A stretch of 15,550 bases of DNA from Desulfobulbus sp. (GTDB lineage Bacteria; Desulfobacterota; Desulfobulbia; Desulfobulbales; Desulfobulbaceae), in contig JAQUEZ010000146.1 of the NCBI GenBank assembly GCA_028684915.1, positions 1 through 15,550 on the forward strand, written 5' to 3'. Under the pieces are notes generated by a model. The model was given only the letters and a program-made list of their open reading frames with translations, was not told the DNA's origin and ran no database searches. Below are positions 7,734-15,151 of the stretch, piece after piece; within the stretch, counting starts at the first letter, position 1, and the number at the start of each line of letters is the position of its first letter. The position numbers and the translations under genes were made by a program.

Positions 7734-7793
7734 CAACTTGTTGTAAATTGACTATTTTCTCTTGAGAAAGGGCAACTGTTACATACAAGCCAT

Positions 7794-7919
7794 GATGACG
7801 TCGTAAAAATTTCGATCTCCTGCGTCGCAGCGTTTTTCTCGACACTCAACATACCCGAGGTATGCCTTTGTTCCGAAAAAACACTACTCCTTGTATATCT
7901 CTGTTTTTACATAGCCATC
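7794..7919 (+). repeat. MITE-like palindromic repeat, copy B (full length)
   Basis: The 126-bp element begins GATGACGTCGTAAAAA and ends with the inverted form TTTTTACATAGCCATC. The two halves align as imperfect inverted repeats along their whole length and meet at a perfect CATACC-CGA-GGTATG hairpin (about 7850-7864). It has no coding capacity. It is the only copy here with both ends and lies between the GNAT-like gene and the ACP gene. Confidence 0.8.
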
Positions 7920-7997
7920 TCTTAGAGTGTGATGAAGTTAGTACGAGTCCATCAGCCATAATTATCTCAAAAATACTTACAAAGGCAGGAGCACAAC

Positions 7998-8240
7998 ATG
8001 ACGACCATCGACAAACTGCGTAGACTCATTCTTGATTTGCAAAAGTCTAACATTACTGCAGAAATGCTCACCCCAGAAGCACTCTTCGTTGATACATTGG
8101 CACTGGATTCACTTGACATGACTGAACTGATGGTACATGCGGAAGATACCTTCGGTCTCGACGTCGATTTGGATGATGTTACGAATATGCCCACCATTGC
8201 TTCTGCCGTGGAATACTTCGACAAGCGTCTTGCTGAATAA
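7998..8240 (+). CDS. Acyl carrier protein
   Basis: The 80-residue protein is acidic and helical with the carrier signature LALDSLDMTEL. Ser38 is the site for the 4'-phosphopantetheine arm. Length and the later DVDLDDVTNMPTIASAVEYF segment match the ACP fold. AGGAG lies about 8 nt before the ATG. It is not next to core fatty acid genes but lies downstream of two KAS III genes and a GNAT-like gene, so it is probably a dedicated carrier for that pathway rather than the housekeeping AcpP (inference). Gene spacing on both sides (264 and 486 nt) suggests its own promoter, which I cannot place with confidence. Confidence 0.93.
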   Translation: MTTIDKLRRLILDLQKSNITAEMLTPEALFVDTLALDSLDMTELMVHAEDTFGLDVDLDDVTNMPTIASAVEYFDKRLAE

Positions 8241-8242
8241 TT

Positions 8243-8371
8243 TTCTTTAGGCAAGCCACCGGCTTTATCGGTGGTTCCGCCCTCCCTACCGCCTATCTCA
8301 CTATCCTGGAGCTTCTTTCGCTTGCAACGCGCGAGGAGCGCTGGGACCTGAGCCTGGTGGAGGCCATGTAA
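8243..8371 (+). pseudogene. Possible C-terminal gene remnant
   Basis: Directly after the ACP stop, frame 2 stays open to TAA at 8369-8371 and reads like a real protein end (ATGFIGGSALPTAYLTILEL, then a Glu/Arg-rich helix ending SLVEAM). No start codon or ribosome site is present, so it would be the tail of a decayed gene. I do not recognise the family, and 43 open codons can arise by chance. Confidence 0.25.
8256..8274 (+). terminator. Hairpin after the ACP gene, weak terminator candidate
   Basis: CCACCG and CGGTGG form a perfect 6-bp stem with a 7-nt loop, 15 nt after the ACP stop. No T-run follows, so intrinsic termination is doubtful. Confidence 0.3.
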
Positions 8372-8726
8372 GGGTCGCGGGAAAAAATAATTGTCCAATT
8401 CTATTTGTCTTTCGGTCCGGCTACGGCGTTGCTTTAACTGGTGAATATGCTTGATATTCACCAGCTGAAGCGCCTTGTATCCGAACCGAAATCCGGTGCA
8501 TTATTCGAATACTTGTTTTTTCCCCAGACCCTAACGGCTGTTCAGCCTCACCCCAGACCAAGTCAGGTCTGGCGGCATCATCATCGAAGATACCGTGTTT
8601 GTCCTTGTTGATGCAGTGATGAGACTTGCCGTTAATATGCGGCAAGCAGGGAAAAGAGGGAATTGGATTAATGGCCTAATCACAACTTGTTAGATATGTA
8701 TAGATATTTGATCGAGGAGATGGGTT
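8372..8726. other. Gene-free stretch upstream of the partner-switching operon
   Basis: No supported gene lies here. Besides the 11-bp inverted repeat it has a CCAGACC-AAGTCA-GGTCTGG hairpin (8553-8572) and a direct repeat CCCCAGACC (8523 and 8551). A minus-strand open frame (8421-8645) runs across both hairpins and resembles no family I know. The promoter of the STAS operon should lie near 8640-8710; an AT-rich TATGTATAGATAT is seen there without a convincing -35. Confidence 0.4.
8438..8464. repeat. Perfect 11-bp inverted repeat
   Basis: CTGGTGAATAT and ATATTCACCAG are exact inverted copies around the 5-nt loop GCTTG. It is one of the strongest hairpins in the window, has no T-run on either side, and lies in a gene-free stretch. 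A regulator-binding site, an RNA hairpin or a mobile-element remnant are all possible. Confidence 0.5.
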
Positions 8727-9062
8727 TTGGAAATTCAAAGCAGAATAGAAAATTTTACGGCAGTGGTAACGGTAACGGGAAAAATGGACGCGCTGACGGC
8801 TCCGGCATACCAAGAAAAGCTGAATCAACTGATTGCCGACGGAACGATAGCCTTTGTGGTCGACCTTGAAGGCCTTAACTACATCAGCAGCGCTGGACTA
8901 CGAGGGATTCTCGCAACAGCCAAGGCTTTGAAGGGAAAAGGGGGGCAGGTTCGTTTCGCCAACGTCAAAGGGACGGTTAAAGAGGTGTTCGAAATGTCCG
9001 GGTTTGGCTCAATTTTTCAGACGCACGACTCTGTCACCGCAGCGTTGAACGCAATCGGCTAA
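8727..9062 (+). CDS. STAS-domain anti-sigma factor antagonist (SpoIIAA/RsbV type)
   Basis: The 111-residue single STAS domain has FTAVVTVTGKMDALTAPAY as strand 1 to helix 1, the core VVDLEGLNYISSAGLRGIL, and the late FEMSGFGSIF typical of SpoIIAA. By alignment with DSSGL of B. subtilis SpoIIAA, the regulatory phosphorylation site is Ser55. The start is TTG at 8727, fixed by GAGGAG 7 nt upstream (8714-8719) and by the absence of an in-frame ATG before the domain. It is the first gene of a tight run, with the RsbW-like kinase 8 nt later. In partner switching the unphosphorylated form captures the kinase/anti-sigma factor and releases its other target. Confidence 0.94.
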   Translation: MEIQSRIENFTAVVTVTGKMDALTAPAYQEKLNQLIADGTIAFVVDLEGLNYISSAGLRGILATAKALKGKGGQVRFANVKGTVKEVFEMSGFGSIFQTHDSVTAALNAIG

Positions 9063-9070
9063 GTAACCCC

Positions 9071-9499
9071 ATGAACCCGACCACCAAGACCTCTGCAGCT
9101 CGTCTCGAAATGCTTGACGAAGTGATTGCTTTTGCCGAGGAGTGCGCCGACCGTTTCGGGCTCGACATAAAAGAAAAATTCAGGCTGCGACTCTCCGTTG
9201 AAGAGGCCTTCGTCAATATTTGTCATTATGCCTATAGCGGCGGTGAAGGAACAGTTGAGTTGTCCTGCGGCGGCAAAGATAACGCCTTTGTGATCGAAAT
9301 TGCAGATAGTGGAGGGGCGTTCAATATCCTTACGCTCCCGGATCCTGATACGACGGCCGACATCATGGATCGTGACATTGGCGGGCTTGGTGTTTTTTTC
9401 ATCCGAAAACTGACTGACGACCTCAGCTATCGGCGGGAGAATGGCCGTAACATCCTTCGAATGGTGCTGCATCCAAGTAATGAGGAGACTCGCTCATGA
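9071..9499 (+). CDS. RsbW-like serine kinase / anti-sigma factor (HATPase_c_2)
   Basis: The 142-residue GHKL ATPase of the RsbW/SpoIIAB type has an N-box LSVEEAFVNICHYAY (Glu45, Asn49), a G1 box IADSGGAFN (Asp79) and a G2 box GGLGVFFIRKL (104-114). These are the features needed to bind ATP and phosphorylate the STAS partner. No Shine-Dalgarno precedes the ATG, so it is probably translated by coupling to the STAS gene 8 nt upstream. Its stop overlaps the next start (ATGA, 9496-9499). No sigma factor gene is present, so its second target may be another protein, or a sigma factor encoded elsewhere. Confidence 0.93.
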   Translation: MNPTTKTSAARLEMLDEVIAFAEECADRFGLDIKEKFRLRLSVEEAFVNICHYAYSGGEGTVELSCGGKDNAFVIEIADSGGAFNILTLPDPDTTADIMDRDIGGLGVFFIRKLTDDLSYRRENGRNILRMVLHPSNEETRS

Positions 9500-10503
9500 T
9501 CGGAATGTCTTCAGCGATAGAAAAAATGGTCGTGACCCTGGTCATGATAGTATTTTTTGCAGTTGCATCAACTGCCGCCACCGCTGAAGAGCGAGTGCTC
9601 AAAAAAGCTTCTTTTATCCCGCTTTGGAGCCCACAGGCTCAGTTTGCGGGATACTATACGGCGTTGGATAAAGGAATTTATCGAAGACATGGGATCGATT
9701 TGTCTCTCCTCAATGGAGGGCCAGACGCCCCTGCTTCCGAATATCTGCGGAGCGATAAAGCCGATTTTGCCGCACTGTGGCTGACGACTGCCATTCAGGA
9801 ACGAGCTTCTGGAGTCAAACTGGTCAACCTGGCTCAAATTGTCCAGCAATCATCCATGATCCTGGTTGCCAAAAAGACAAGTGGCATCACGACGCCGGCT
9901 GACATGAATGGTAAGAAGATCGGCTTGTGGGGTGGTCCTTTTGCTCTCCCCCCTCATGCGTTTTTCAAAAAATATGGTGTTCGGCCTCTGGAAATACCTC
10001 AGTCCTACACGGTGAACCTTTTTCTCCGTGGCGGCATCGATGTGACTTCTGCCATGTGGTACAACGAGTACCATACCATTCTGAACTCAGGCCTTGACCC
10101 TGAGGATCTGAATATATTTCTGCTTAAGGATTACGGCATCGATCTCCCTGAAGACGGTCTCTATGCCCTCGAAAAAACGATCAAGAATGATCCTGACCTG
10201 GCAAGGGAGTTTGTTGTGGCCTCACTGGAAGGATGGGACTATGCCTTTGCTCATCCCGATGAAGCGCTGGATATTGTCATCAAATATATGCAGAGAGCAC
10301 AAGTACCGGCTAACCGGATACACCAGAAATGGATGCTGGAACGGATGCGCGACCTGATACTGCTCCCGGCAAACCAAACGGGGATCGGTCTGCTGAAGCA
10401 GCGCGATTATGACGCAACCGGACAGATTTTACTGAAGGATGGAATAATCAAAACACTGCCGGATTTCACCGCATTCACGGGGGGATCCGATGCTCGCCAA
10501 TAG
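9496..10503 (+). CDS. NMT1/THI5-type ABC solute-binding protein, orphan
   Basis: The 335-residue protein has an N-terminal hydrophobic signal peptide (about residues 11-27, likely cut after the ATA at 28-30). A periplasmic-binding fold of the NMT1/ThiY/SsuA group follows: FIPLWSPQAQFAGYYTALDK, GIYRRHGIDL, and the hinge segment TTPADMNGKKIGLWGG. Relatives bind thiamine pyrimidine precursors, riboflavin-type or sulfonate ligands. There is no permease or ATPase gene beside it. Instead it is translationally coupled to the kinase gene (4-nt overlap) and overlaps the phosphatase gene by 14 nt. That suggests a periplasmic ligand sensor for the Cache-PP2C protein rather than a transport component (inference). 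The ligand cannot be told from sequence. Confidence 0.88.
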   Translation: MIGMSSAIEKMVVTLVMIVFFAVASTAATAEERVLKKASFIPLWSPQAQFAGYYTALDKGIYRRHGIDLSLLNGGPDAPASEYLRSDKADFAALWLTTAIQERASGVKLVNLAQIVQQSSMILVAKKTSGITTPADMNGKKIGLWGGPFALPPHAFFKKYGVRPLEIPQSYTVNLFLRGGIDVTSAMWYNEYHTILNSGLDPEDLNIFLLKDYGIDLPEDGLYALEKTIKNDPDLAREFVVASLEGWDYAFAHPDEALDIVIKYMQRAQVPANRIHQKWMLERMRDLILLPANQTGIGLLKQRDYDATGQILLKDGIIKTLPDFTAFTGGSDARQ

Positions 10504-12529
10504 AAGCATAGCCTTCAAGTTGATCCTGATCATCACGATTTGCAGCGCCTGTATCTTTACGATCATCTTCGGTTACAACTATTATCGTTCCCGACAACTG
10601 CTTCAGAAAGAACTGGAAAGCAACGCCAGTAACCTTGCAATGGCGTCTGTAAATCGTGTGGAAACGATATTGACCGGGGTGGCCAAAGTGAGCGAAGGGC
10701 TGGCTCGCGCTCTGGAGAATAGCACCCAGTCACACGAGCAGAGGCTCGCCATGTTCAAGGCAACGCTTGCGGGTAACGCCCAGATTTATGGCTGTGGAGC
10801 TGCTTTTGAGCCGCAAGTATCAGGCTTCTTTTCACGTCCGTATGTGCCGTATTTCCGTAGAGGTAAGGACGGGTTTGTTTATGAACCGGAGAACTCGTTC
10901 CAATACCTTCGCAAGGATTGGTATCAGATCAGTCGTGAAATGGAGAAGGTCGAGTGGGCCGAACCCTATTATGATGAAAATGGTACTGGCACCCTTATGA
11001 CAACGTGCTCGGTCCCATTTTACGAAACAAAGGATGGGATCAGGCGCCTGAACGGGATAGTGATTTCAGATGTTTCCTTGGATTGGCTGACGGAATTGGT
11101 TGGATCGATCAAAGTGCTTAAAAGCGGCTACGCTTTCCTCCTCTCCCGCAATGGCACCATCGTCACCCATCCCTCCCGGGCGATGATCATGAACGAGACC
11201 ATCTTCAGCCTGGCAGAAGCGCGCAACGAAAAAGCGTTACGCCACCTTGGCAGGAAAATGATCAACGGCGACTCGGATTTTATCCCCTATATCGATATAC
11301 AAGGGGTCAAAAGCTGGTTGTACTATGCGCCGATCCCTTCCGTCGGCTGGACTCTGGCCGTCGTTTTTCCCGAAAGTGAGCTGTTTGCTCAGATAAAGTC
11401 ATTGAGCCTGACCGGGATGCTTATGGGGCTGGCAGGTATTTTTCTGCTTGCGGTCGTGGTGACCTTTATCGCCCGTACCATTACCACGCCGTTGCATCTC
11501 CTGGCAGAGGCGACAGCCGAAATCGCAGGGGGCAATTTTGACGTGGAGTTGCCCTCGATTCACACCGATGATGAGGTCGGTACGCTTACCAGTGCATTTA
11601 TGGTGATGCAAAATTTCCTCAACGAAAAGGGCAATTTTGCAGGTCAACTGCCGCCAGTCGGTTCGCATGATGAAGTGGATAAGCTCGCCTATTCATTTCA
11701 GGTGATGAAAATCTCGCTTAAAAATCACATAAATAAACTGAAGGAAACAACAGCAGCCAAGGAACGTATTGAAAGCGAATTAAGCATTGCCCATGATATC
11801 CAGATGGCTCTTCTCCCCAAAACATTTCCTCCTTTTCCTGATCGACAGGAATTCGACCTCTATGCAACGATGCAGCCGGCCAAAGAGGTAGGAGGAGATT
11901 TTTACGATTTCTTTTTTGTCGATGACACCCATCTCTGTTTTGTGATCGCAGATGTGTCCGGCAAAGGGGTACCGGCCGCACTCTTCATGGCCATGTCCAT
12001 GACGCTGATCAAGGCAACCGCTCGCTATGGTCTTCCCCCTGAGGAAATTCTTTCCCGGGTAAACAACGAACTTGCCCGGGATAACGATTCCTGCATGTTC
12101 GTCACCACCTTCTTCGGTATTCTCGATACGGAAAGTGGCGAATTGACCTACGCCAACGGTGGACACAACCCACCACTGCATCTGAAATGCGGCGGTGCAA
12201 TTGCAATTTTACCGATATCCGGCAGCCTGATGGTTGGTGTGATGGAAGATGCCCCCTATAAATCCGAGAAGCTGGTGCTGGCCCCTGGAGACAGCTTTTT
12301 CCTCTTTACCGACGGGGTGACCGAAGCGATGAACGCGGACGGAAAGCTCTTTACCGATGAGCGGTTGCAGCACGAACTGTTTGCTTTGCAGGGAAACGGA
12401 ATCAAGGAAGTTGTGCATGGAATCATGTCGAATATCCACAATTTCACAGGTGAGGTTCCACAATCAGATGATATAACCATGATGATGATTCATTATAGTG
12501 GAAAGAAAGAGACACTGGGCACCCTGTAA
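10490..12529 (+). CDS. Membrane PP2C (SpoIIE/RsbU-type) phosphatase with Cache and HAMP domains
   Basis: The 679-residue protein is anchored by two membrane helices (about 10-30 and 304-327) that flank a periplasmic dCache-type sensor (about 40-295; the SGYAFLLSRNGTIVTHP segment is characteristic). A HAMP unit (about 328-378), a second HAMP-like unit (380-415) and a coiled linker (412-440) follow. The cytoplasmic SpoIIE phosphatase domain (about 455-670) keeps its metal-binding acidic residues: Asp470 (VGGDFYDF), Asp488 (IADVSGKG), Asp608 (LFTDGVTEA) and Asp660/661 (QSDDIT). It would dephosphorylate the STAS protein of the same operon in response to an outside signal. The start ATG lies within the end of the solute-binding gene (14-nt overlap), so expression is coupled. 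Confidence 0.95.
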   Translation: MLANRSIAFKLILIITICSACIFTIIFGYNYYRSRQLLQKELESNASNLAMASVNRVETILTGVAKVSEGLARALENSTQSHEQRLAMFKATLAGNAQIYGCGAAFEPQVSGFFSRPYVPYFRRGKDGFVYEPENSFQYLRKDWYQISREMEKVEWAEPYYDENGTGTLMTTCSVPFYETKDGIRRLNGIVISDVSLDWLTELVGSIKVLKSGYAFLLSRNGTIVTHPSRAMIMNETIFSLAEARNEKALRHLGRKMINGDSDFIPYIDIQGVKSWLYYAPIPSVGWTLAVVFPESELFAQIKSLSLTGMLMGLAGIFLLAVVVTFIARTITTPLHLLAEATAEIAGGNFDVELPSIHTDDEVGTLTSAFMVMQNFLNEKGNFAGQLPPVGSHDEVDKLAYSFQVMKISLKNHINKLKETTAAKERIESELSIAHDIQMALLPKTFPPFPDRQEFDLYATMQPAKEVGGDFYDFFFVDDTHLCFVIADVSGKGVPAALFMAMSMTLIKATARYGLPPEEILSRVNNELARDNDSCMFVTTFFGILDTESGELTYANGGHNPPLHLKCGGAIAILPISGSLMVGVMEDAPYKSEKLVLAPGDSFFLFTDGVTEAMNADGKLFTDERLQHELFALQGNGIKEVVHGIMSNIHNFTGEVPQSDDITMMMIHYSGKKETLGTL

Positions 12530-12555
12530 ACCCAGGTTTTGACCGCTTAAAAATT

Positions 12556-12606
12556 AATGGCGTCGTAAAAACATCGATCTACTGCGTCGAGCTTTTTTTC
12601 GGTGTC
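12556..12606 (+). repeat. MITE-like palindromic repeat, copy C (partial)
   Basis: AATGGCGTCGTAAAAACATC and the following ATCTACTGCGTCG match the left end of copies A and B; similarity fades after about 50 bp. It lies 26 nt after the phosphatase stop. Confidence 0.7.
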
Positions 12607-12698
12607 AGTAAAATTTATTCTGATCGTGATTGTAGCCTTGTGTGGATATGATCAAACGTGATAGGGAGCGAAGCCAACGATGAGGGACGAAACAGCCA

Positions 12699-14027
12699 AT
12701 GTTACGTGGTAAAATTCAGCAACATAGGGTCCAAATACACCTCCCTTTCAGTGCGCCATTTCTCCCCCTGGCAATGGAATTCGCCGACAAGGGTGCGCGG
12801 GGCTTTGGTTACGGAAACCGCGAGACCGGAGGGCTGGTGCTGGCCGTAGAAGAACTCTTTTCCTTTTATATGCAGCAGGCAGCCATTGGGTCCGCAGTGG
12901 AAATCGAATTGGTGGACCAAGCCTATCGATTGGCACTCTCCATAGCATTCCGCATGGCCAATCCTGACCTTCGTGCCTTCAACCTGACTTGGAGGGTTAA
13001 TCCTGACAGCGACGAATCTCTGGAAATGCTTGGGCCGATGATCGCCGCGCGCAGTGTCTCCAGTCTGCGGCTTGATTTCGGTGCCGATGAACAGGTGGTG
13101 TTGCGCCTGAGCCGTAACAGAGACTATGCCCCGGCAAGTGTAGTTGCCCTGCCGCCTCCTGAGGCCATGGCAAACCTGCGGCTGGCCGACCCGTCACTGG
13201 ATGACCTGCGCCACTTTGCGGCCATGGCTGCCACGTCCGGTTGCCCTTTTTTGCCGTCGTTCCTGGCCCAACCTGGTATGGCCGTCGATATGTTTGCGGC
13301 AGGCCATCTCCATGCGCTCTTGGTTCAGGGGAAGGCCGACTGGATCATGGGTGGAGTCCTCTGGCGGCCCCTTACCGATACCTGCCTGGAGCTTTACGGA
13401 CCGTATCTGTTCAACAATGACCCAGATGACCAGGCCTTGACTCTGTTGCTGGATGAAGCGGTCAGCCGCATTTCCCGTTCCCGTTTCCGAGGAATAGTGC
13501 GACGGCAGGGGCCACTGGCAGGCCATGAGCGATTTTTTGATTTTTTGGGCGATTTGTGTTTGACCGGGATCGATGGCGCTGCTGCATGCACCACCTACTA
13601 TTATCGTCAACTCAAAGAAGAGAGCAGCGGCGTGGTGTATTGCACAGGAGGTTTGGCGACGTTCCTTGGCGAGCAGTACAACCGTCTCTGCCTCCCACGG
13701 CAGTTACGCGAAACCGGCGGCGAGCAAACCCGACTACGCGATGCCTCGGTATTGTCCGTTGAAATGGATCATTCACGCTCCCTAGCGATTATCCGCCCTT
13801 TGTGCGCAGGAAAGGATATGGCGGCCAACCTTACCGCCCATCTTGATCTGCTTCGTGGTGAAGGAATCTGCAACTTCATTGTCGAGATCAACACCGGCAG
13901 CAGCGAAGACACTTCTTTTGCCGCTGCGTTGGAGGAAACCGGTTTTGTCCCCCGTTTGCTGATTCCCGACGCAGGCCTTGGCGATGTGGTGATTTATGGC
14001 CATTGCGCCCGGACGAGACAATCATGA
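12699..14027 (+). CDS. Fusion of a degenerate RsbW-like ATPase domain and a GNAT-like region
   Basis: Residues 1-135 of this 442-residue protein follow the layout of a GHKL anti-sigma domain. LVLAVEELFSFYMQQAA stands where the N-box should be but the Asn is missing, and the later SLRLDFGADEQVVLRLSRNR matches the final strands. G1 and G2 ATP-binding loops are not recognisable, so kinase activity is unlikely. Residues about 155-440 look GNAT-like and parallel the 6687-7733 protein (LELYGPYLFNNDPDDQALTL for motif A; FLGEQYNRLCLPRQL; the terminal FAAALEETGFVPRLL). GAGGGA lies about 13 nt before the ATG. The 4-nt overlap with the aminotransferase shows coupling. The dead ATPase domain might dock onto the STAS protein and place the GNAT-like part under partner-switch control (inference). 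Confidence 0.6.
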   Translation: MLRGKIQQHRVQIHLPFSAPFLPLAMEFADKGARGFGYGNRETGGLVLAVEELFSFYMQQAAIGSAVEIELVDQAYRLALSIAFRMANPDLRAFNLTWRVNPDSDESLEMLGPMIAARSVSSLRLDFGADEQVVLRLSRNRDYAPASVVALPPPEAMANLRLADPSLDDLRHFAAMAATSGCPFLPSFLAQPGMAVDMFAAGHLHALLVQGKADWIMGGVLWRPLTDTCLELYGPYLFNNDPDDQALTLLLDEAVSRISRSRFRGIVRRQGPLAGHERFFDFLGDLCLTGIDGAAACTTYYYRQLKEESSGVVYCTGGLATFLGEQYNRLCLPRQLRETGGEQTRLRDASVLSVEMDHSRSLAIIRPLCAGKDMAANLTAHLDLLRGEGICNFIVEINTGSSEDTSFAAALEETGFVPRLLIPDAGLGDVVIYGHCARTRQS

Positions 14028-15142
14028 ATCTGGTGGGCCTGATTCCAGAGTATGTCCGTAATTTCCAAGCCTATCTGCCCAGCAAGCCTGATCACCTGTT
14101 ACAACAGGAGTACGGCGCTCCTTTTCTCCATCGTTTGAACAACAATGAAAACCCTCTCGGCCCACCGCCCGCTGCTGCCCGCGTCATCGCTGCCTTTGCG
14201 CCCGAACGGGCCTCGATCTATCCCAGCGGCGATTCCTACGATCTACGCCAAGCCCTAGGCGACCGTTTTGGCATTGCTCGAGACCGTTTTTTGGTCGGCA
14301 ATGGCTCCTGCGAGGTGATCTCGTCGGTGATCAAGGCTTTCTGCCAGACGGGCGATAACATCATCACCGCTGACAAAACTTTTGCTGTGTACGAATGGGT
14401 GGCCGAATTTTCTGGCATCGAGGCGCGCCTGGTACCGCTACGTGATTATGCCTTTGACCCGCAGGGCATGCTGGATCGTCTTAATAGTCGGACCAAGATT
14501 CTTTTTGTCTGCAACCCCAACAACCCCACCGGCAGCTACTGGACGCGGCAAGTGCTGGTTGATTTCCTGGAAAAAGTCGGCGACAACCGGATCGTGGTGG
14601 TGGACGAGGCATATCGAGAATTCGTCGAAGATCCGGAGTTTCCCAACGCCATCGAGCTGATGGATCGCTTCCCCAATGTGGTGGCCTTCCGCACCTTTTC
14701 CAAAATGTATGCCTTGGCCGGGCTTCGATCCGGCTATCTCGTGGGAACCGATGCGGTGGTTGATGTTGTGCGACGAACCAGCGTTGCCTATTCGGTCAAC
14801 GTGCAGGCGCAGCAGGCCGCATTGGCGGCTCTTTCCGACGACCAGGAGCACATCGCCGCAACCCGGGCACTGGTGCGGGAGGCAAAGGTTTTTTTATGCA
14901 CAACCTGCAACAATCTAGCCCTTGAAACGGTCGGCGGAGAAGGCAATTATCTGATGATCCGGGTACCGATTAACGACATGCTCATGTATCGGCGCCTGAT
15001 GAAGCGAGGGATGATGGTCCGTTCGATGACGGGGTTCCGCTATCCGGGCTGGATCCGGGTGACGTTGAAAGAAATGGCGGTGATGGAACAATTCGCTGAC
15101 GCGTTGCAACAAGAGATCCTGGCGATAAGGGGAACAAGGTAA
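14024..15142 (+). CDS. HisC-like PLP-dependent aminotransferase (class I/II)
   Basis: The 372-residue fold-type I aminotransferase has LNNNENPLGPP (38-48) as the HisC-type N-terminal substrate segment, CNPNNPTG (163-170) with the PLP-contacting Asn, VVVDEAYREF (191-200) with Asp194, and TFSKMYALAGLRSGY (224-238) with Lys227 as the Schiff-base lysine. The ATG at 14024 overlaps the upstream stop as ATGA; a TTG at 14003 is possible but weaker. The family includes histidinol-phosphate and aromatic or phosphono amino acid transaminases, as well as PLP decarboxylases such as CobD. There are no his genes here, so a dedicated role with the flanking GNAT fusion and Mo-hydroxylase is more likely. Confidence 0.85.
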   Translation: MNLVGLIPEYVRNFQAYLPSKPDHLLQQEYGAPFLHRLNNNENPLGPPPAAARVIAAFAPERASIYPSGDSYDLRQALGDRFGIARDRFLVGNGSCEVISSVIKAFCQTGDNIITADKTFAVYEWVAEFSGIEARLVPLRDYAFDPQGMLDRLNSRTKILFVCNPNNPTGSYWTRQVLVDFLEKVGDNRIVVVDEAYREFVEDPEFPNAIELMDRFPNVVAFRTFSKMYALAGLRSGYLVGTDAVVDVVRRTSVAYSVNVQAQQAALAALSDDQEHIAATRALVREAKVFLCTTCNNLALETVGGEGNYLMIRVPINDMLMYRRLMKRGMMVRSMTGFRYPGWIRVTLKEMAVMEQFADALQQEILAIRGTR

Positions 15143-15151
15143 GGTGATGGA

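Noticed and set aside
8421..8645. 74-codon minus-strand frame as a transposase remnant
   Set aside because: It has no transposase motif and runs through two hairpins, so it is not supported as coding.
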